Below, piece after piece: positions 1 through 11,460 of a DNA stretch of 31,829 bases. The stretch lies in contig BFEA01000362.1 of assembly GCA_003427395.1 (NCBI GenBank), positions 248,977 to 280,805 of the forward strand, written 5' to 3'. Source of the DNA: Chara braunii (lineage: Eukaryota; Streptophyta; Charophyceae; Charales; Characeae). Under the pieces are notes generated by a model. That model ran no database searches and had not been told where the DNA came from. It saw only the letters and a program-made list of their open reading frames with translations. Position 1 is the first letter of the stretch. Every line of letters begins with the position of its first letter. A program made the position numbers and the translations under genes.

Positions 1-360
1 AATCCCTGTACAACGAATCCCTCTTACACGGAAGCTAGTACAACGAATTCATCTTACACGAATACCTATACACGATGAAGATGTCGTCACACACATGGAT
101 CGTCTGCACACACGAAACGTGTACTCACCCCGATGAATATGTCGTCTGCAGAATGGATCGTTCGCAACGAAATCGCGATTATGTTCGAGACTGCGTGTGG
201 GTTCGCTGTTCAAACGGCGGTGGACTAAGCGCGGAAGATGACGAGGGGCTGCGCATGAAGCGGGGCTGCATAGAAAGCGGCACAGGAGGTGATCACCGTG
301 GCCTTGGCGAGCGCGCGTGGGTTCGTTGTTCAAACAGCGGAGGTCAAGGTGCAGCGCCGA
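1..360. repeat. Degenerate short direct repeats at the left edge
   Basis: A 30-bp unit beginning GTACAACGAAT is repeated at about 8 and 38. A second unit beginning GATGAAGATGTCGTC is echoed at about 135 (GATGAATATGTCGTC). A third phrase, GTGGGTTCG followed by TGTTCAAAC, occurs near 195 and near 317. Open frames across this stretch look accidental. I see no gene here. Confidence 0.5.
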
Positions 361-397
361 AGAACGAGATGGCGCCGATCACCGTGCCGCAGCGCTA

Positions 398-509
398 GGG
401 ATGGACGACGTGGCGCTGCGCTGGGGATGGACGACGTGGCACTGCGCTGGGGTGGACGACGCGGCGCAACGCTGGGGATGGACGACGTGGCGCAGCGCTG
501 GGGATGGTG
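398..509. repeat. 26-bp GC-rich minisatellite, about four copies
   Basis: The core ATGGACGACGTGGC begins at 401 and 427, a variant (GTGGACGACGCGGC) begins at 452, and the core recurs at 478. The period is 25-26 bp. The repeat reads through as open frames on both strands, which explains the overlapping ORFs here. None resembles a known protein. Confidence 0.85.
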
Positions 510-1292
510 TTCGCGATGGCGAGAGTGCAGGTGCGCAGTCCGACAGCATCTCCCCAACGACACGCGAGTGTGCGAAATGAACAGTGGGGGGCCGGTTTCC
601 ATTTTCAGGCGCGCGACGGGCCTTCCGTGCGGAAGGGAAGGCCTTTTTCAAAATCAAAATCGTGGCACCTGGTGGGGGGCGGCAACTTTTCACCCATTGG
701 ACCTGGAGGAAAAAGCACGGGAGTCCGAGCACCGTTGGATTTGTCCAACCGACGACCACGGTCCATCCGTTCGTAGGGCCTGCATGCGTCACGACGCGTG
801 TGAGGGACGTTGTTGACAATCGGAAGCAAGCCTTTCCGAACGTCACCAGGCGAGGTGGGGGGCGAGGGGGGGGGGTTCGGAGGGGTGGCATTTTCGCTGA
901 CGGGCAGGAGGACCGTTGGAACGGCCACCAAACGGGACGACAATGGAAGCCCAGGGCAAACTGTCCGATTTGCGCATCGCAGTGCCATTTCGCGGCGGGG
1001 TGGTAGAGTGCCGTGAGGCGGAGTTGCATCGGAGACCGACGAGCAGGGAGCTGCGCAAAAGCTCCCGCGCAAGTGGGCAGCCTGGTTCACCGTTCCATTC
1101 CCTGCCTTCTGTCCTGCTTGATGACATCTCTGCTGCGCTGCGCCATCGTCGTCATCCACCCCAAGCTGCACCGCGCCATCCCCGTCCTCGGCGAACGATC
1201 TCCAAGGTACGTTGGCTTGCGTTAGGTGGCAACGTGGCGTCCGCAAACTGTCCCGCCACTCCACTTCCTGCCCCGCTCCCTGCGTGTGGCAC
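510..1292. other. GC-rich unique region, possible 5' exon or promoter
   Basis: This CpG-rich stretch contains no recognisable protein. A perfect short palindrome, CCTTCCG-TG-CGGAAGG, lies at 621-636. A strong splice-donor match, AAG|GTACGT, falls at 1206/1207 after an open GC-rich stretch, so a non-coding or short coding first exon on the + strand is possible. No downstream partner exon was found. This is inference from composition and one splice motif only. Confidence 0.25.
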
Positions 1293-1296
1293 AGAA

Positions 1297-1700
<404 letters not shown>

Positions 1701-3232
1701 AATGGCAAAATTGGAACATGGGTCAAATTGCGGTCGCGTTCTATTTCACACATTTAAATTTTATTAAACAGTTTTATTGAAAATATCACAACAAAATTTA
1801 TAAGAACTCAAATTTTCAAGTTTTTTCACGCATTCGTTTGAGCGCGAAAACTCACTGAATTTCAAGTACTTTTTCAGTTGGTCCACATCAACAAAAAAAA
1901 AATCGGCGAGATGGACAAGTTTATAATTTTGCATAATTGTTGATTTACTGAGAGCATAATTTTATATGACTTTAAACTGATTAATTTGTTATTAAAATTA
2001 TATGGGTAGGTTTTTTAATATGATTCAATGTGATTCAACTTGTTTCAGCATGTTGATACATGTTGAAAACATGTTTTATTATGATCAAACTTGTTTCTTT
2101 TGCTTTTACCTATCCGAGTCGTGTGTAGGTGCATAAAAAAAAAAGTCAGGTTTTATCTCTGATATAAAAAACTTCGATGTAGTTTCTGATTTGGTGGGGG
2201 GTGGGGGATGAGAGGACGAGACCAGATACATATGACATGTTTGTTTATACATTTTGGCAATATAACAATATCAAAAAAAAATAAAGGCGAGGGGTTTTGT
2301 ATATGTACATTTTATATGCCCACGCCACCATTGTCTTTAACTGATGAAATGGATGCTGGGATGATATTATGTGCACATCCTCCTCCTCCTCCCCCCCTTT
2401 TACCTTGGACTTTTTTCACAATCATATTGATTTCGACATGGCTCTTGTGGTCGGTAAGTGTCTAATATTTTCGCCTAACCAACTTCCATCCGGCTCAAAC
2501 CAGAGACACCTACCGACCTTGAAATTTTGTTGTACACAGAGTGTAGTGTATAATTTATGGTAATGATTGAGAACGCTTTGTTCGTGAACTTAAACAAAAT
2601 GACATAAGTGAGTTAGACAAAATTATGATTGTTGATTTTGATAGTTCATCATTCATCCTCCAACATTGTCCCAAACATACCCCTATGTACCACTTTCTCA
2701 TCCCCATCTACCTTACCGCCCCTCTACTCCTTTTCTCTTACCGACTATAGTACAATTATATTGGTAAGTTGGTCCATACACTTTGAGCCAAAAAACATTC
2801 CTACCGATAAAAAATGTAGGCAACTACTGACCACACACATTTTGTCATACATACAATGTGAGTCTACATTATTAGTTATGATTGACGACACATTAATTAT
2901 TTAAATAACCCACGTACAATAAAAAGTTGACCCTCTCAGCCCCCTGCCCCTCCATTGCCTCTATCTCTCCCGATCGCAAAGTTCAACATATTGGATTGAT
3001 TAATAGGTTTGTAAATATTTTTTTTTTGTATATTGATTCCACTAAAAAGAGTATGCAGTCACCGAACACTATACGTTGAGCGCTCGTCAAACACTTATAT
3101 TTAAAACGAGAAATGCAGTTGATTGACAACATTTATTAGTCATCAACAGTTAATCACCACTTTCGAACTTTTACACAAACCAGATAGAAACTTCAATATT
3201 TGCAACTAGTACGTTTTCAACGATTGATTACA
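1701..3232. other. AT-rich non-coding DNA
   Basis: No credible coding region is seen. The stretch contains a 70-bp inverted-repeat element (2449-2518, listed separately) and scattered pyrimidine runs. A possible degenerate relative of that element lies at about 2758-2810, with GGTAAG on the left and CCTACCGATA on the right. Confidence 0.5.
2449..2518. repeat. 70-bp inverted-repeat element, copy a
   Basis: The left arm GGTCGGTAAGTGTCT (2449-2463) pairs with the right arm AGACACCTACCGACC (2504-2518) at 14 of 15 positions. Elements with the same termini and nearly the same length occur at 16096-16166 and 16310-16379. Shared ends with differing interiors suggest a tiny non-autonomous element or hairpin family. 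No target-site duplication was established. Confidence 0.5.
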
Positions 3233-3412
3233 TGTGTCTTATATATCTTCCAACACGATATTCCCCATACATGATCGTTTAATTTTTCTACGTCTAACAC
3301 GAAGTGGACGCATAATGAATCGCATTTCACTCTTACGTCATAAAGATATTGTATCACGGTTGAAAGTTACATTTTTTATGCGAAATGGAAAACAAAAATA
3401 TTATTTAAGTAT

Positions 3413-3666
3413 GTTGCTTTGCTATGTTGCGTCCATTCACCACAAAATGTTCTCCAATGACCTATATTTTAGTGATATTTTTGTGTAAACATGACTTCAT
3501 TGTTTTAGTAGTCATACATGTGCATTGTATATTTTCCGTGTTGCTTCGCTATGTTGCGTCCATTCACCATAAGTTGTTCTCCAATGACCTACATTTTAGT
3601 GAGATTATTGTGTAAACATGACTTCATTGTTTCAGGAGTCATACATGTGCATTGTAGATTTTCCGT
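3413..3666. repeat. 127-bp tandem duplication, two copies
   Basis: Copies at 3413-3539 and 3540-3666 both begin GTTGCTT and end in TTTTCCGT, with the shared phrase TATGTTGCGTCCATTCACCA inside. The flanks also match each other: about 3335-3390 resembles about 3740-3790 (CATGGTTGAAA, GCGAAATGG), so an older, larger duplication underlies it. Short open frames run through both copies by chance. Confidence 0.85.
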
Positions 3667-3800
3667 CATGCAATGCCCTACACACGATCGTTAAATGTGA
3701 GCAAAATTTGGGTAATATTTTTTTTTTCAATCGTATATCGCAAAGACGTTGCATCATGGTTGAAAAATCTTCTTTTGAGGCGAAATGGGTAGTGTAAATC

Positions 3801-5953
3801 TCACTCATATCTATTTATTTTCGGTCTTGAGTCTATTTACTGAATCTTTTCCTCTCATGTCCTTCATTTGTGTATAATTGTTGTGTAAACATTACTGTTC
3901 TCATTCCGTATTAGATCAACTTTTATTTGTGAAATGACGTACATTTATTTCTTGCATGTTGTTTGTTTGTATGAAATCTTTATTATTGTTCACATTCTCC
4001 TTCAGAGCCCATGCGTTATACGTGCACTTCTTCGTGTCCTGCTCTTTGAGCCAGCATTATTTTTGAAAGAATTGTCAGGCGTGATGACTATCGTATCCTT
4101 ATTTGGGATCACAGATTTCACTCTCTCTCACTGACCAAGAGCCAAGAAACAATCTCTTGTTTATGTATCTTTGTTAACCTTTCTAGTTGTTTATCCGTGT
4201 CTCTGTCTCTATATGTTCGTTTATACATAGGAAGCACAATTACTCGATCAATGCTTCAAAAGTTTCGTAATAATTGCGTCAACATGATCCCCTCCTCCCA
4301 TTTCTCCCCGCACCGGCAACCCCAACCTACCCCTTTGCCAAATATTATTAGAGTGGGGGCAAAATGCATCCCTTTCATAATATAAAGACTGTTAGGGTCC
4401 TCAATATCAGTTTTACAATTGTGGTGTAGGTAATGTAATAATCATTAATGAGACTATAGTTTCGTAAAAGTTTAGAGAAAAACAAGGCAATTCACTATTC
4501 CTCGTTTGTTGGAATGAGATTTTAGTTGCTGCAGGGTAGAAGACTGAAGAGTTTTTGCTTTGTTCTCTGTAACCAGGGTCAGGGTTGGACCATAGATACT
4601 GGTTCTTCGGTCGTGATCACGATAGTTTGATGTAAAGCGCATTCGGGCTGTTTCCGAGCAAACTAATAAAAGGCGTCTGATTTGAAGAAAAAACATAAAT
4701 ATAGATGAAGATTGAATAGAACGAACGAAATACACAAAATAATGCAACTCCTATTGCCCAGGAAAAACATAATTGACGGTTATTAAAACCAATGTTGGTC
4801 ATTATTTTTTTCGCTGTGTCATTCTTCTTCTTCTTCGAGTTGCTGTTTTTTTTTTTTCCCCCGACGAAAATGACATTCGGATAAATAAAGTAACAATCAA
4901 GTTCATCAAGAGCAGGCGGAAGAATAACAACTCTAATGAGTTTATCCACGACGTTCCAAACTATAGTATGTAGTTTAGCAGGAATGGGTGTACTAGCTGA
5001 TTATAGTCTCGTTAACACCTTGCTTGGTATGCTTCACGCCTGCCACCTGAAGATAGGCCATTAGTGGCTCCAAGCAACATTGAAGTAAAAACTACTAGTA
5101 TTCATAGGAGAAATGTACCAAGGGGGAGGAACAATGACTGTTTTTCCGATGAAACTTTGTTGTGATGCTACCACCTAACCCTTGTTCGGTATAAGCCCAC
5201 ATGCAGGTCGAGTGCAACCCACGCTTGTTTAGTATCAATTGGAGGCTTGAGCTATAACTGACTTCTACCTTGTTTTCCAAAATATTATAATGTTAAAAAA
5301 TATCATCTTGTCCACAATCAACACGCAGTTGAATTGGTTGGTCTTCAACCAACTGCACTTGTGAAAACCAAGACCGATAGATGGACGGGTCTGGACCTCT
5401 GATATATATGTTCAAGTGATTATTATAATATTGTACTTCAGTAATATTCACAGTATGCCCTCAACTTCTCAAAACTGCCCCAAATTAGACGGATTTCGAG
5501 ACTCGAGACTATGCCTGAACGGGATGTCATGAGTTTCAAGACTTGAGAGCACGCCCTAAAATGTGCCCTGAATCGGGAGTGGTGTGGCGAGACTGTTATG
5601 CTCAAATAGAGATTAGTCGTGTATTTTAACATTTCATTGGGTGTATTGACACCCACGTTTTCTTTTTTTATTTCTTTTTTTAATGTGATTTTCGACCATT
5701 TCTCGATGAGTGCACGATCTCCTTGTGTTGAGTTGTGCAAATTTTTTCCATGTTGTTCAACTTAGACATTTTCCCATGTTTATGTTTCTTAGTGCTTACT
5801 GTACTTTGCTTCCACAGTTTTGCTCTCTGCTCCACATCGGTCTTTATTTCCGTCTGTGCAGGTTTCACACACGTTTTTTTTTTTTTTTCGTTTGTTAGTA
5901 AGTTTCAGTCACGATTTTAGTTTTAAATCCCACTTCATTCATCCCTCAAATAC
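3801..5953. other. AT-rich non-coding DNA, no gene seen
   Basis: Only short, compositionally ordinary open frames occur. A small bulged hairpin sits at about 5325-5356, with TTGGTTG and CAACCAA around a 5-nt loop. Near 5490-5580 there are loosely repeated phrases (GACTCGAGACTATGCC, GACTTGAGAGCACGCC). No transposon ends or RNA gene were recognised. Confidence 0.45.
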
Positions 5954-6425
5954 CACAAGCTGTTATCGGGTAGCTGAAAATTCAGGAATGAAAATTATGA
6001 AGTGAGAGTTTTTGGCAGTCTGAAAATCATGAATGGTCATGAAGTGGTGAAAGGTCCGAAGACCCTGAAAACCACATGTTTAGGCAGGCTGCATCCTGAA
6101 GTGGTGAAGGGTGTCCTGAAGTGGTCAAGTGAGAGTTTTGTGCAGTCTGAAAATCCTGAATGGTCCTGAAGTGGTAAAAGGTCAGAAGACCATGAAAACC
6201 ACCCTTCACCACTTGAGGATGCAGCTTGCCTAAACAAGTGGTTTTCAGGGTCTTCGGAGCTTTCACCACTTCAGGACCATTCAGGATTTTCGGACCTGAA
6301 TGGTCCTGAAGTGGTGAAAGGTCCGAAGACCCTGAAAACCACCTGTTTAGGCAGGCTGCATCCTGAAGTGGTGAAGGGTGTCCTGAAGTGGTGATGAAAA
6401 ATACGACTGTTGTTAACCTTCTCTC
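5954..6425. repeat. Fold-back interspersed repeat, copy 1 (472 bp)
   Basis: This element recurs at 15601-16054 with the same two boundaries (CACAAGC on the left, GTTAACCTTCTCTC on the right). It is built from a unit around CCTGAAGTGGTGAAAGGTCC arranged as forward, partial forward, reverse, forward. The last two form a long hairpin: 6202-6285 pairs with 6295-6378 (84-nt arms, 80 of 84 matching) around a 9-nt loop. No coding capacity is apparent; open frames on the minus strand are repeat translations. It fits a fold-back or MITE-like element and could be transcribed into double-stranded RNA. Confidence 0.85.
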
Positions 6426-6552
6426 TCATATACAACACCGCATACGATTGTAAAGCTATGTTGTATATTACATTCACGATTTTGTCGGTTTTGAGCAACA
6501 TTCATGAAATCGTGACTCAAACACTTTCACAAACTATAACCGTGATTGCGCC

Positions 6553-6852
6553 TTAGTTTCCCTTTTTTTTTTTTTTTTTCTTTACGGTTGGTGGAAGGAC
6601 CCAGCCTCGCCGAAAACAAATTCGTCGCCTGAAGGGGTCCACGGACCGTTCATAAAGTTCATTAGTGGTCGACGTCGCATTTCGGGCCTGCCGAATTTGA
6701 GGCGTCGGGTCGGCGTTGTAGGTGGTCATGTACTGATGCTTTAAACCACGATTGTCTTTCCCACTTAAAAATAAAATATGCGCCGGTATATTTGAGAGGT
6801 AAGTGGGGTTCGGTTTTACCAGACCGAAATGACTGCGGCCAGCATCCAACAT
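6553..6852 (-). CDS. Unassigned possible coding segment, minus strand
   Basis: A 99-codon open frame begins MLDAGRSHFGLVK and ends in a poly-lysine run that is only the translation of the T17 tract at 6563-6579. If it is real, coding must stop or splice before that tract. The middle section (residues about 10-85) has balanced composition and basic, aromatic and proline residues typical of a real exon. I do not recognise a family. There is no matching exon nearby with clear splice sites. It may equally be a relic or chance frame. Confidence 0.2.
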   Translation of the reverse strand: MLDAGRSHFGLVKPNPTYLSNIPAHILFLSGKDNRGLKHQYMTTYNADPTPQIRQARNATSTTNELYERSVDPFRRRICFRRGWVLPPTVKKKKKKKGN

Positions 6853-7604
6853 GAGGTCCGCAGTGGTTAATTATATTTTGGGGTGCAGGGTGACTGAGGC
6901 TCTGCAAGAGTCCGCATCGATAGCTGACCAGAGTACTGAAGGTTTAAGGGCAATGACCTTGATATGACATCATTGAACTGATCGACCCTGAATATTTCAT
7001 ATGTATGTATTTTTGTTAAACCACCACTACCCCCGATCATGTTTTTACCGACCCTGAATTTCACCCCGCACCGAGTTTTGCCGAGTCTGAGTCCCATCAT
7101 ATTTTCGTTTCTGGTACTCATCCGAAATGAACAGCGAAAAAAACAGTTGAAAAAAAAAAAGAACAACACGGATATGGACGTGAAAGCGGTTGGATACTGA
7201 AAATGGGGTGCTTGTGAAACTATGCCCTCAGTGAGGGGCTTATAGTGCAATGGAGATCACGATACTTACCCTCCCCCCTCCCCCCCCCGAAAAAAAAGCA
7301 ACAATGCCATAGATGCAAATGCAGTTGGATACAAAACTTGAAGTTCATGTGAAAGTGTGCTGCTTCCCCCCACCCTTGCTCTGTGAAATGACTTGAGAGA
7401 TGTAAAATAAGTGGGAGCTTTAGGGCCCAAGTGAAATACCACTACTTTTAACGTTATTTTACTTATTTCATCCAAGGTGGAGCCAGGGCTTTGCCCTTGC
7501 ATCTCGATCCAAGGTGCATGCCCTTGATGGAAGTAGCGTGAGGCCAATCGTAGGTTTGAAGACTTACTTGTTGGCAGTGCGTTGCTCATCCTATCAATGG
7601 AAAA

Positions 7605-7644
<40 letters not shown>

Positions 7645-8019
7645 AAAAAAAAAAAAAAAAAAAAAGTGTAAATATATATTTTCATGTTTTTGCGGTTGAT
7701 TCATTCAATTATGCTCATCCTATCGATGGAAGTACCATGAAGCCAGCTGCGAGGTTGTAGACTTACCTGAAATACCACTACTCTTAACGTTATTTTACTT
7801 ATTTGATCCAAGGTGGAGCCAGATGCAAGGAATATGAACAAGAGTGATATACAGAAAACCAAGTTGCAAAATCACGAAGAAGTCCAGATAATCATGTAAC
7901 AAGCAGAGAGTTCCAATGCACCAAGATTCCGTCCAAATAAGAGCGAAACAATGAACTTGTAAGCCAATGTCAAAACCCTCAGGCCACACCAACACAGTAT
8001 TCAATGTCGCTCCTACTGT
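6853..8019. repeat. Non-coding DNA with a 55-bp direct repeat and CT/A tract
   Basis: A 55-bp direct repeat occurs at 7432-7486 and 7768-7822 (TGAAATACCACTACT to GGAGCCAG, about two mismatches). The phrase CTCATCCTATC-ATGGAA is also repeated near 7585 and 7714. Between them a CT microsatellite (7608-7641) is followed directly by A24 (7642-7665), an arrangement seen at retroposon tails. Open frames on either strand look accidental. Confidence 0.55.
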
Positions 8020-8760
8020 TTGGTGCCAATGCCCAACCTACTCTACTCGTCCTGTTTAGCCTATCTCCATTCATGCAATAGGCTCACTTCGACTTTGAAA
8101 ACGAATGCACACGACGTCAACACCAATGCGGACCTCCCACATACATCAACCAGGTACGTACTCTCGACTCCCCTCATCATCCCCTGTCCACACACACTTG
8201 CGCCTCCTCCTGAAGACCATCGTGACCCTCCACCTACCCTCGCACCCTTCAGCCCGGCTATGACCACTAGCGCCCCACTGCCCTGCAACGCCCCTCACCA
8301 CTCAGCGCCCGCGCGCGCCCCGGTCAGCACTAGCACACTGCAAACACTTGCTATGTGTCTCTGCAGCGTGTCTGGATTGCCTGCCTAGGCCAGAACACCC
8401 CTCCCTCATTGGCTTGCTTCCTATATGGAAGTGGCTGATGCTGCTGGACGCCCTGCGCCTGGCCGTGGAAGTTTTCAGTAGCTATCAGTTGAGCCCTAGT
8501 GTCTGCGCCCAGACCCATGTTTACAGTTAAGAGCCTGGGCCCTTTTCGGCGAGGCACACCCAGCATTATCCAGGCCTCGAATGTTTGTTGTGTCTGCATT
8601 GACCCGCGGGCTAAATATGACGACAATGCTGCGTTCTCACTGGGTCGTGACCAGTTTGTGATGTGTCATCCTCACACCCCGTGTGCCCAGAGCGCAACCA
8701 CCTGCGTCGTGGGCTCAACTGCCTGACGTAGCTGTTTCTTTTAGAATAGCCCAGGCTGCA
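8020..8760. other. GC-rich patch with short open frames, no recognised protein
   Basis: Base composition changes to about 55-60% GC in an AT-rich neighbourhood. Several overlapping frames are open: 8020-8388 and 8499-8726 on the + strand, 8351-8626 on the - strand. The first is Pro/Thr/Ser-rich. None matches a family I know, and no frame stays open across the whole patch, so it may be a decayed mobile element or gene fragment. An ACGT-bearing GGTACGTAC lies at 8153-8161. Confidence 0.25.
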
Positions 8761-9292
8761 CTTCAACCAACTGGCATGGAGAAACTGTCTGCGACCCATA
8801 TTGGAAAATGCTTAGATAAGAGTTTCTCGTAAATATTCAGGTTCGCCTTCACTTAGGGCAGATACGAGGTCTGATAGGGGTCACAAATGCCACAACCAAA
8901 ATATATGCATGTTGTAGGGGGGCACCGCCGCTTGTTGTAACTTTATGCACACATTTGGTTCAAACAACTAAGTTACTCGTACGTCTTAAAGATTTATGAT
9001 ATGACAGATACAATGTAATATTGGGACGTTAGACCTTGTTCTCAACAAATGCACCTCCCCAGCAGTAGATGGAGCCTTCACACCCAGGACCCTGCTAAAC
9101 GTTGATGCTCGTATAAATGCGCTTAGCAGCCCTCCCGTATATTAAGTTTCTGTTAAAAAAAAAAGAGTTTCAATTAAAAAGGCATTTTGTGCATAATGGG
9201 CATTCCAACACCAGCACCGCCTTTTTTCCAAAGCTTACCGTCACCATCTTTCTTGAAGTTGTCTGCGACGATCCTCTTATATGTTGTTTGGT
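8761..9292. other. Non-coding DNA, nothing recognised
   Basis: No gene, RNA or transposon end was identified between the GC-rich patch and the modular repeat array that begins at 9293. Confidence 0.4.
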
Positions 9293-11460
9293 TTGTTAAG
9301 TTCCCTTCCATAAATTTCTTACTGGACATGACTTCTCTATTGTTGCTAGATCTCTATGGGTACATAGCATCTAACTTTGTTTGTGCAATTTTATCATTTA
9401 TTTCATTGGTGCTTTTGGATGGTAGTATTGTGTGTGAAAAAAACAGTTAGCTTGTTTTTTGTTTCTTTTGGGCGTTGTCTCTTTGTTATTATAATGACAA
9501 TGGCTATTTTAGTGAGTGCAGGGTGAGGGAGAGCGACAAGTGGGCATCGTTCTGGTTGTCAAGTCCGCAGCCACCCACTTGGCCCTGTACCTCTCAAGTT
9601 GCCCAGTATCATTGGACTATCTTGGCCAACTTCAGTTAACAAAATGTCGTCTTCAAATGGTTTTGTTTCAAGTTTATCCAACTATACAACACAGCGCTTG
9701 AAATCTTTTTTGCATTCTACTAGCACTGACCGAACAACAGGTGCTGCTATCACCACAAAGAAATAACATTATTGTCGAAGCCTCCTTGAAGTAACTAGTG
9801 TTATGATCCTGACCAATTTCGAAATACACATTCATCAGATAGTACAATGTCGTCCAATTGCAAAAATAAATGAATGAACTTGAGAGGAGAGAGAGGTTTT
9901 GGAGCAGAAGAATAAGAAAGAAAGAAGAAGAAGATGATATACACCAACATAAACCAATGAGAAAACTCATCTATACCCGAAATAATAATACACTCTCCTC
10001 CTTCTTATTCCTTACTGGACATGACTTCTCCTTGTTAAGTTCCCTGCCCTAAATTGCAAAAAGAAATGAATAAACTTGAACGGAGAGAGAGGGTTAGGAG
10101 CAGAAGAAGAAGAAAGAAAGAAGAAGAAGATGATATACACCAACATAAACCAATGAGAAAACTCATCTATACCCGAAATAATAATACACTCTCCTCCTTG
10201 TTAAGTTCCCTTCCATAAATTTCTTACGGGACATGACTTCTCTCTTGTTGCTAGATCTCTATGGGTACATAGCATCTAACTTTATTTGTGCAATTTTATC
10301 ATTTATTTCGATCCTGACCAATTTCGAAATACACATTCATTAGATAGTGTTATGATCCTGACCAATTTCGAAATACACATTCATTAGATAGTACAATGTC
10401 GTCCAATTGCAAAAAGAAATGAATGAACTTGAGAGGAGAGAGAGGGTTAGGAGCAGAAGAAGAAGAAAGAAAGAAGAAGAAGATGATATACACCAACATA
10501 AACCAATGAGAAAACTCATCTATACCCGAAATAATAATACACTCTCCTCCTTCTTATTCCTTACTGGACATGACTTCTCCTTGTTAAGTTCCCTGCCCTA
10601 AATTGCAAAAAGAAATGAATGAACTTGAGAGGAGAGAGAGGGTTAGGAGCAGAAGAAGAAGAAAGAAAGAATAAGAAAATGATGTACACCAACATAAACC
10701 AATGAAAAACTCATCTATACCCGAAATAATAATACACCCTCCTCCTTGTTAAGTTCCTTTCCATAAATTTTTTACTGGACATGACTTCTCTCTTGTTGCT
10801 AGATCTCTATAGGTACATAGCATCTAACTTTGTTTGTGCAATTTTATCATTTATTTCATTGGTGTTTTTGGATGGTAGTGTTGTGTGTGAGAAAAAACAG
10901 TTAGCTTGTTTTTTGTTTCTATTGGGCGTTGTTTCTTTGTTATTATAATGACAATGGCTATTTTAGTGAGTGCAGGGTGAGGGAGAGCGACAAGTGGGCA
11001 TCATTTTGGTTGTCAAGTCCGCAGCCACCTACTTGGCCTTGTACCTCTCAAGTTGCCCAGTATCTTTGGACTATCTTGGCCAGCCTCAGTTAACAAAATG
11101 TCGTCTTCAAATGGTTTTGTTTCAAGTTTATCCAACTATACAACACAAAGCTTGGAATCTCTTCTACATTCTACTAGTACTGACCGAACAACAGGTGTTG
11201 CTATCACCACAAAGAAATAACATTATTGTCGAAGCCTCCCTGAAGTAACTAGTGTTATGATCCTGACCAATTTCGAAATACACATTCATTAGATAGTACA
11301 ACGTCGTCCAATTGCAAAAAGAAATGAATGAACTTGAGAGGAGAGAGAGGGTTAGGAGCAGAGGAAAAAGAAAGAAAGAAGAGGAAGATGATATACACCA
11401 ACATAAACCAATGAGAAAATTCATCTATACCCGAAATAATAATACACTCTCTTCCTTCTT
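9293..11460. repeat. Five-unit modular tandem array with internally deleted units
   Basis: Every unit begins TTGTTAAGTTCC: 9293, 10032, 10198, 10581 and 10746. Units 1 and 5 (9293-10006 and 10746-11460) are about 715 bp and highly similar. Units 2 and 4 (about 165 bp) jump from the start phrase directly to AATTGCAAAAAG. Unit 3 (383 bp) lacks about 400 internal bases and has a 43-bp tandem doubling of GATCCTGACCAATTTCG (about 10310-10391). All five end in the same roughly 145-bp module, starting at 9856, 10052, 10405, 10601 and 11310. A 549-bp block (units 2+3 against 4+5) explains the spacing. Short parallel open frames in units 1 and 5 (9516-9701, 10970-11248) begin MQGEGERQVGI. They could be a duplicated exon, but nothing identifies them. 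Confidence 0.85.

Noticed and set aside
379-1264. Long overlapping frames on both strands at the GC-rich left end
   Set aside because: High GC content lowers stop frequency. The frames overlap in several registers, cross a minisatellite and show no conserved domain.
9293-11460. CRISPR-like or satellite array
   Set aside because: Unit lengths differ widely through internal deletions and there are no short, regularly spaced repeats. The context is a eukaryotic nuclear genome.
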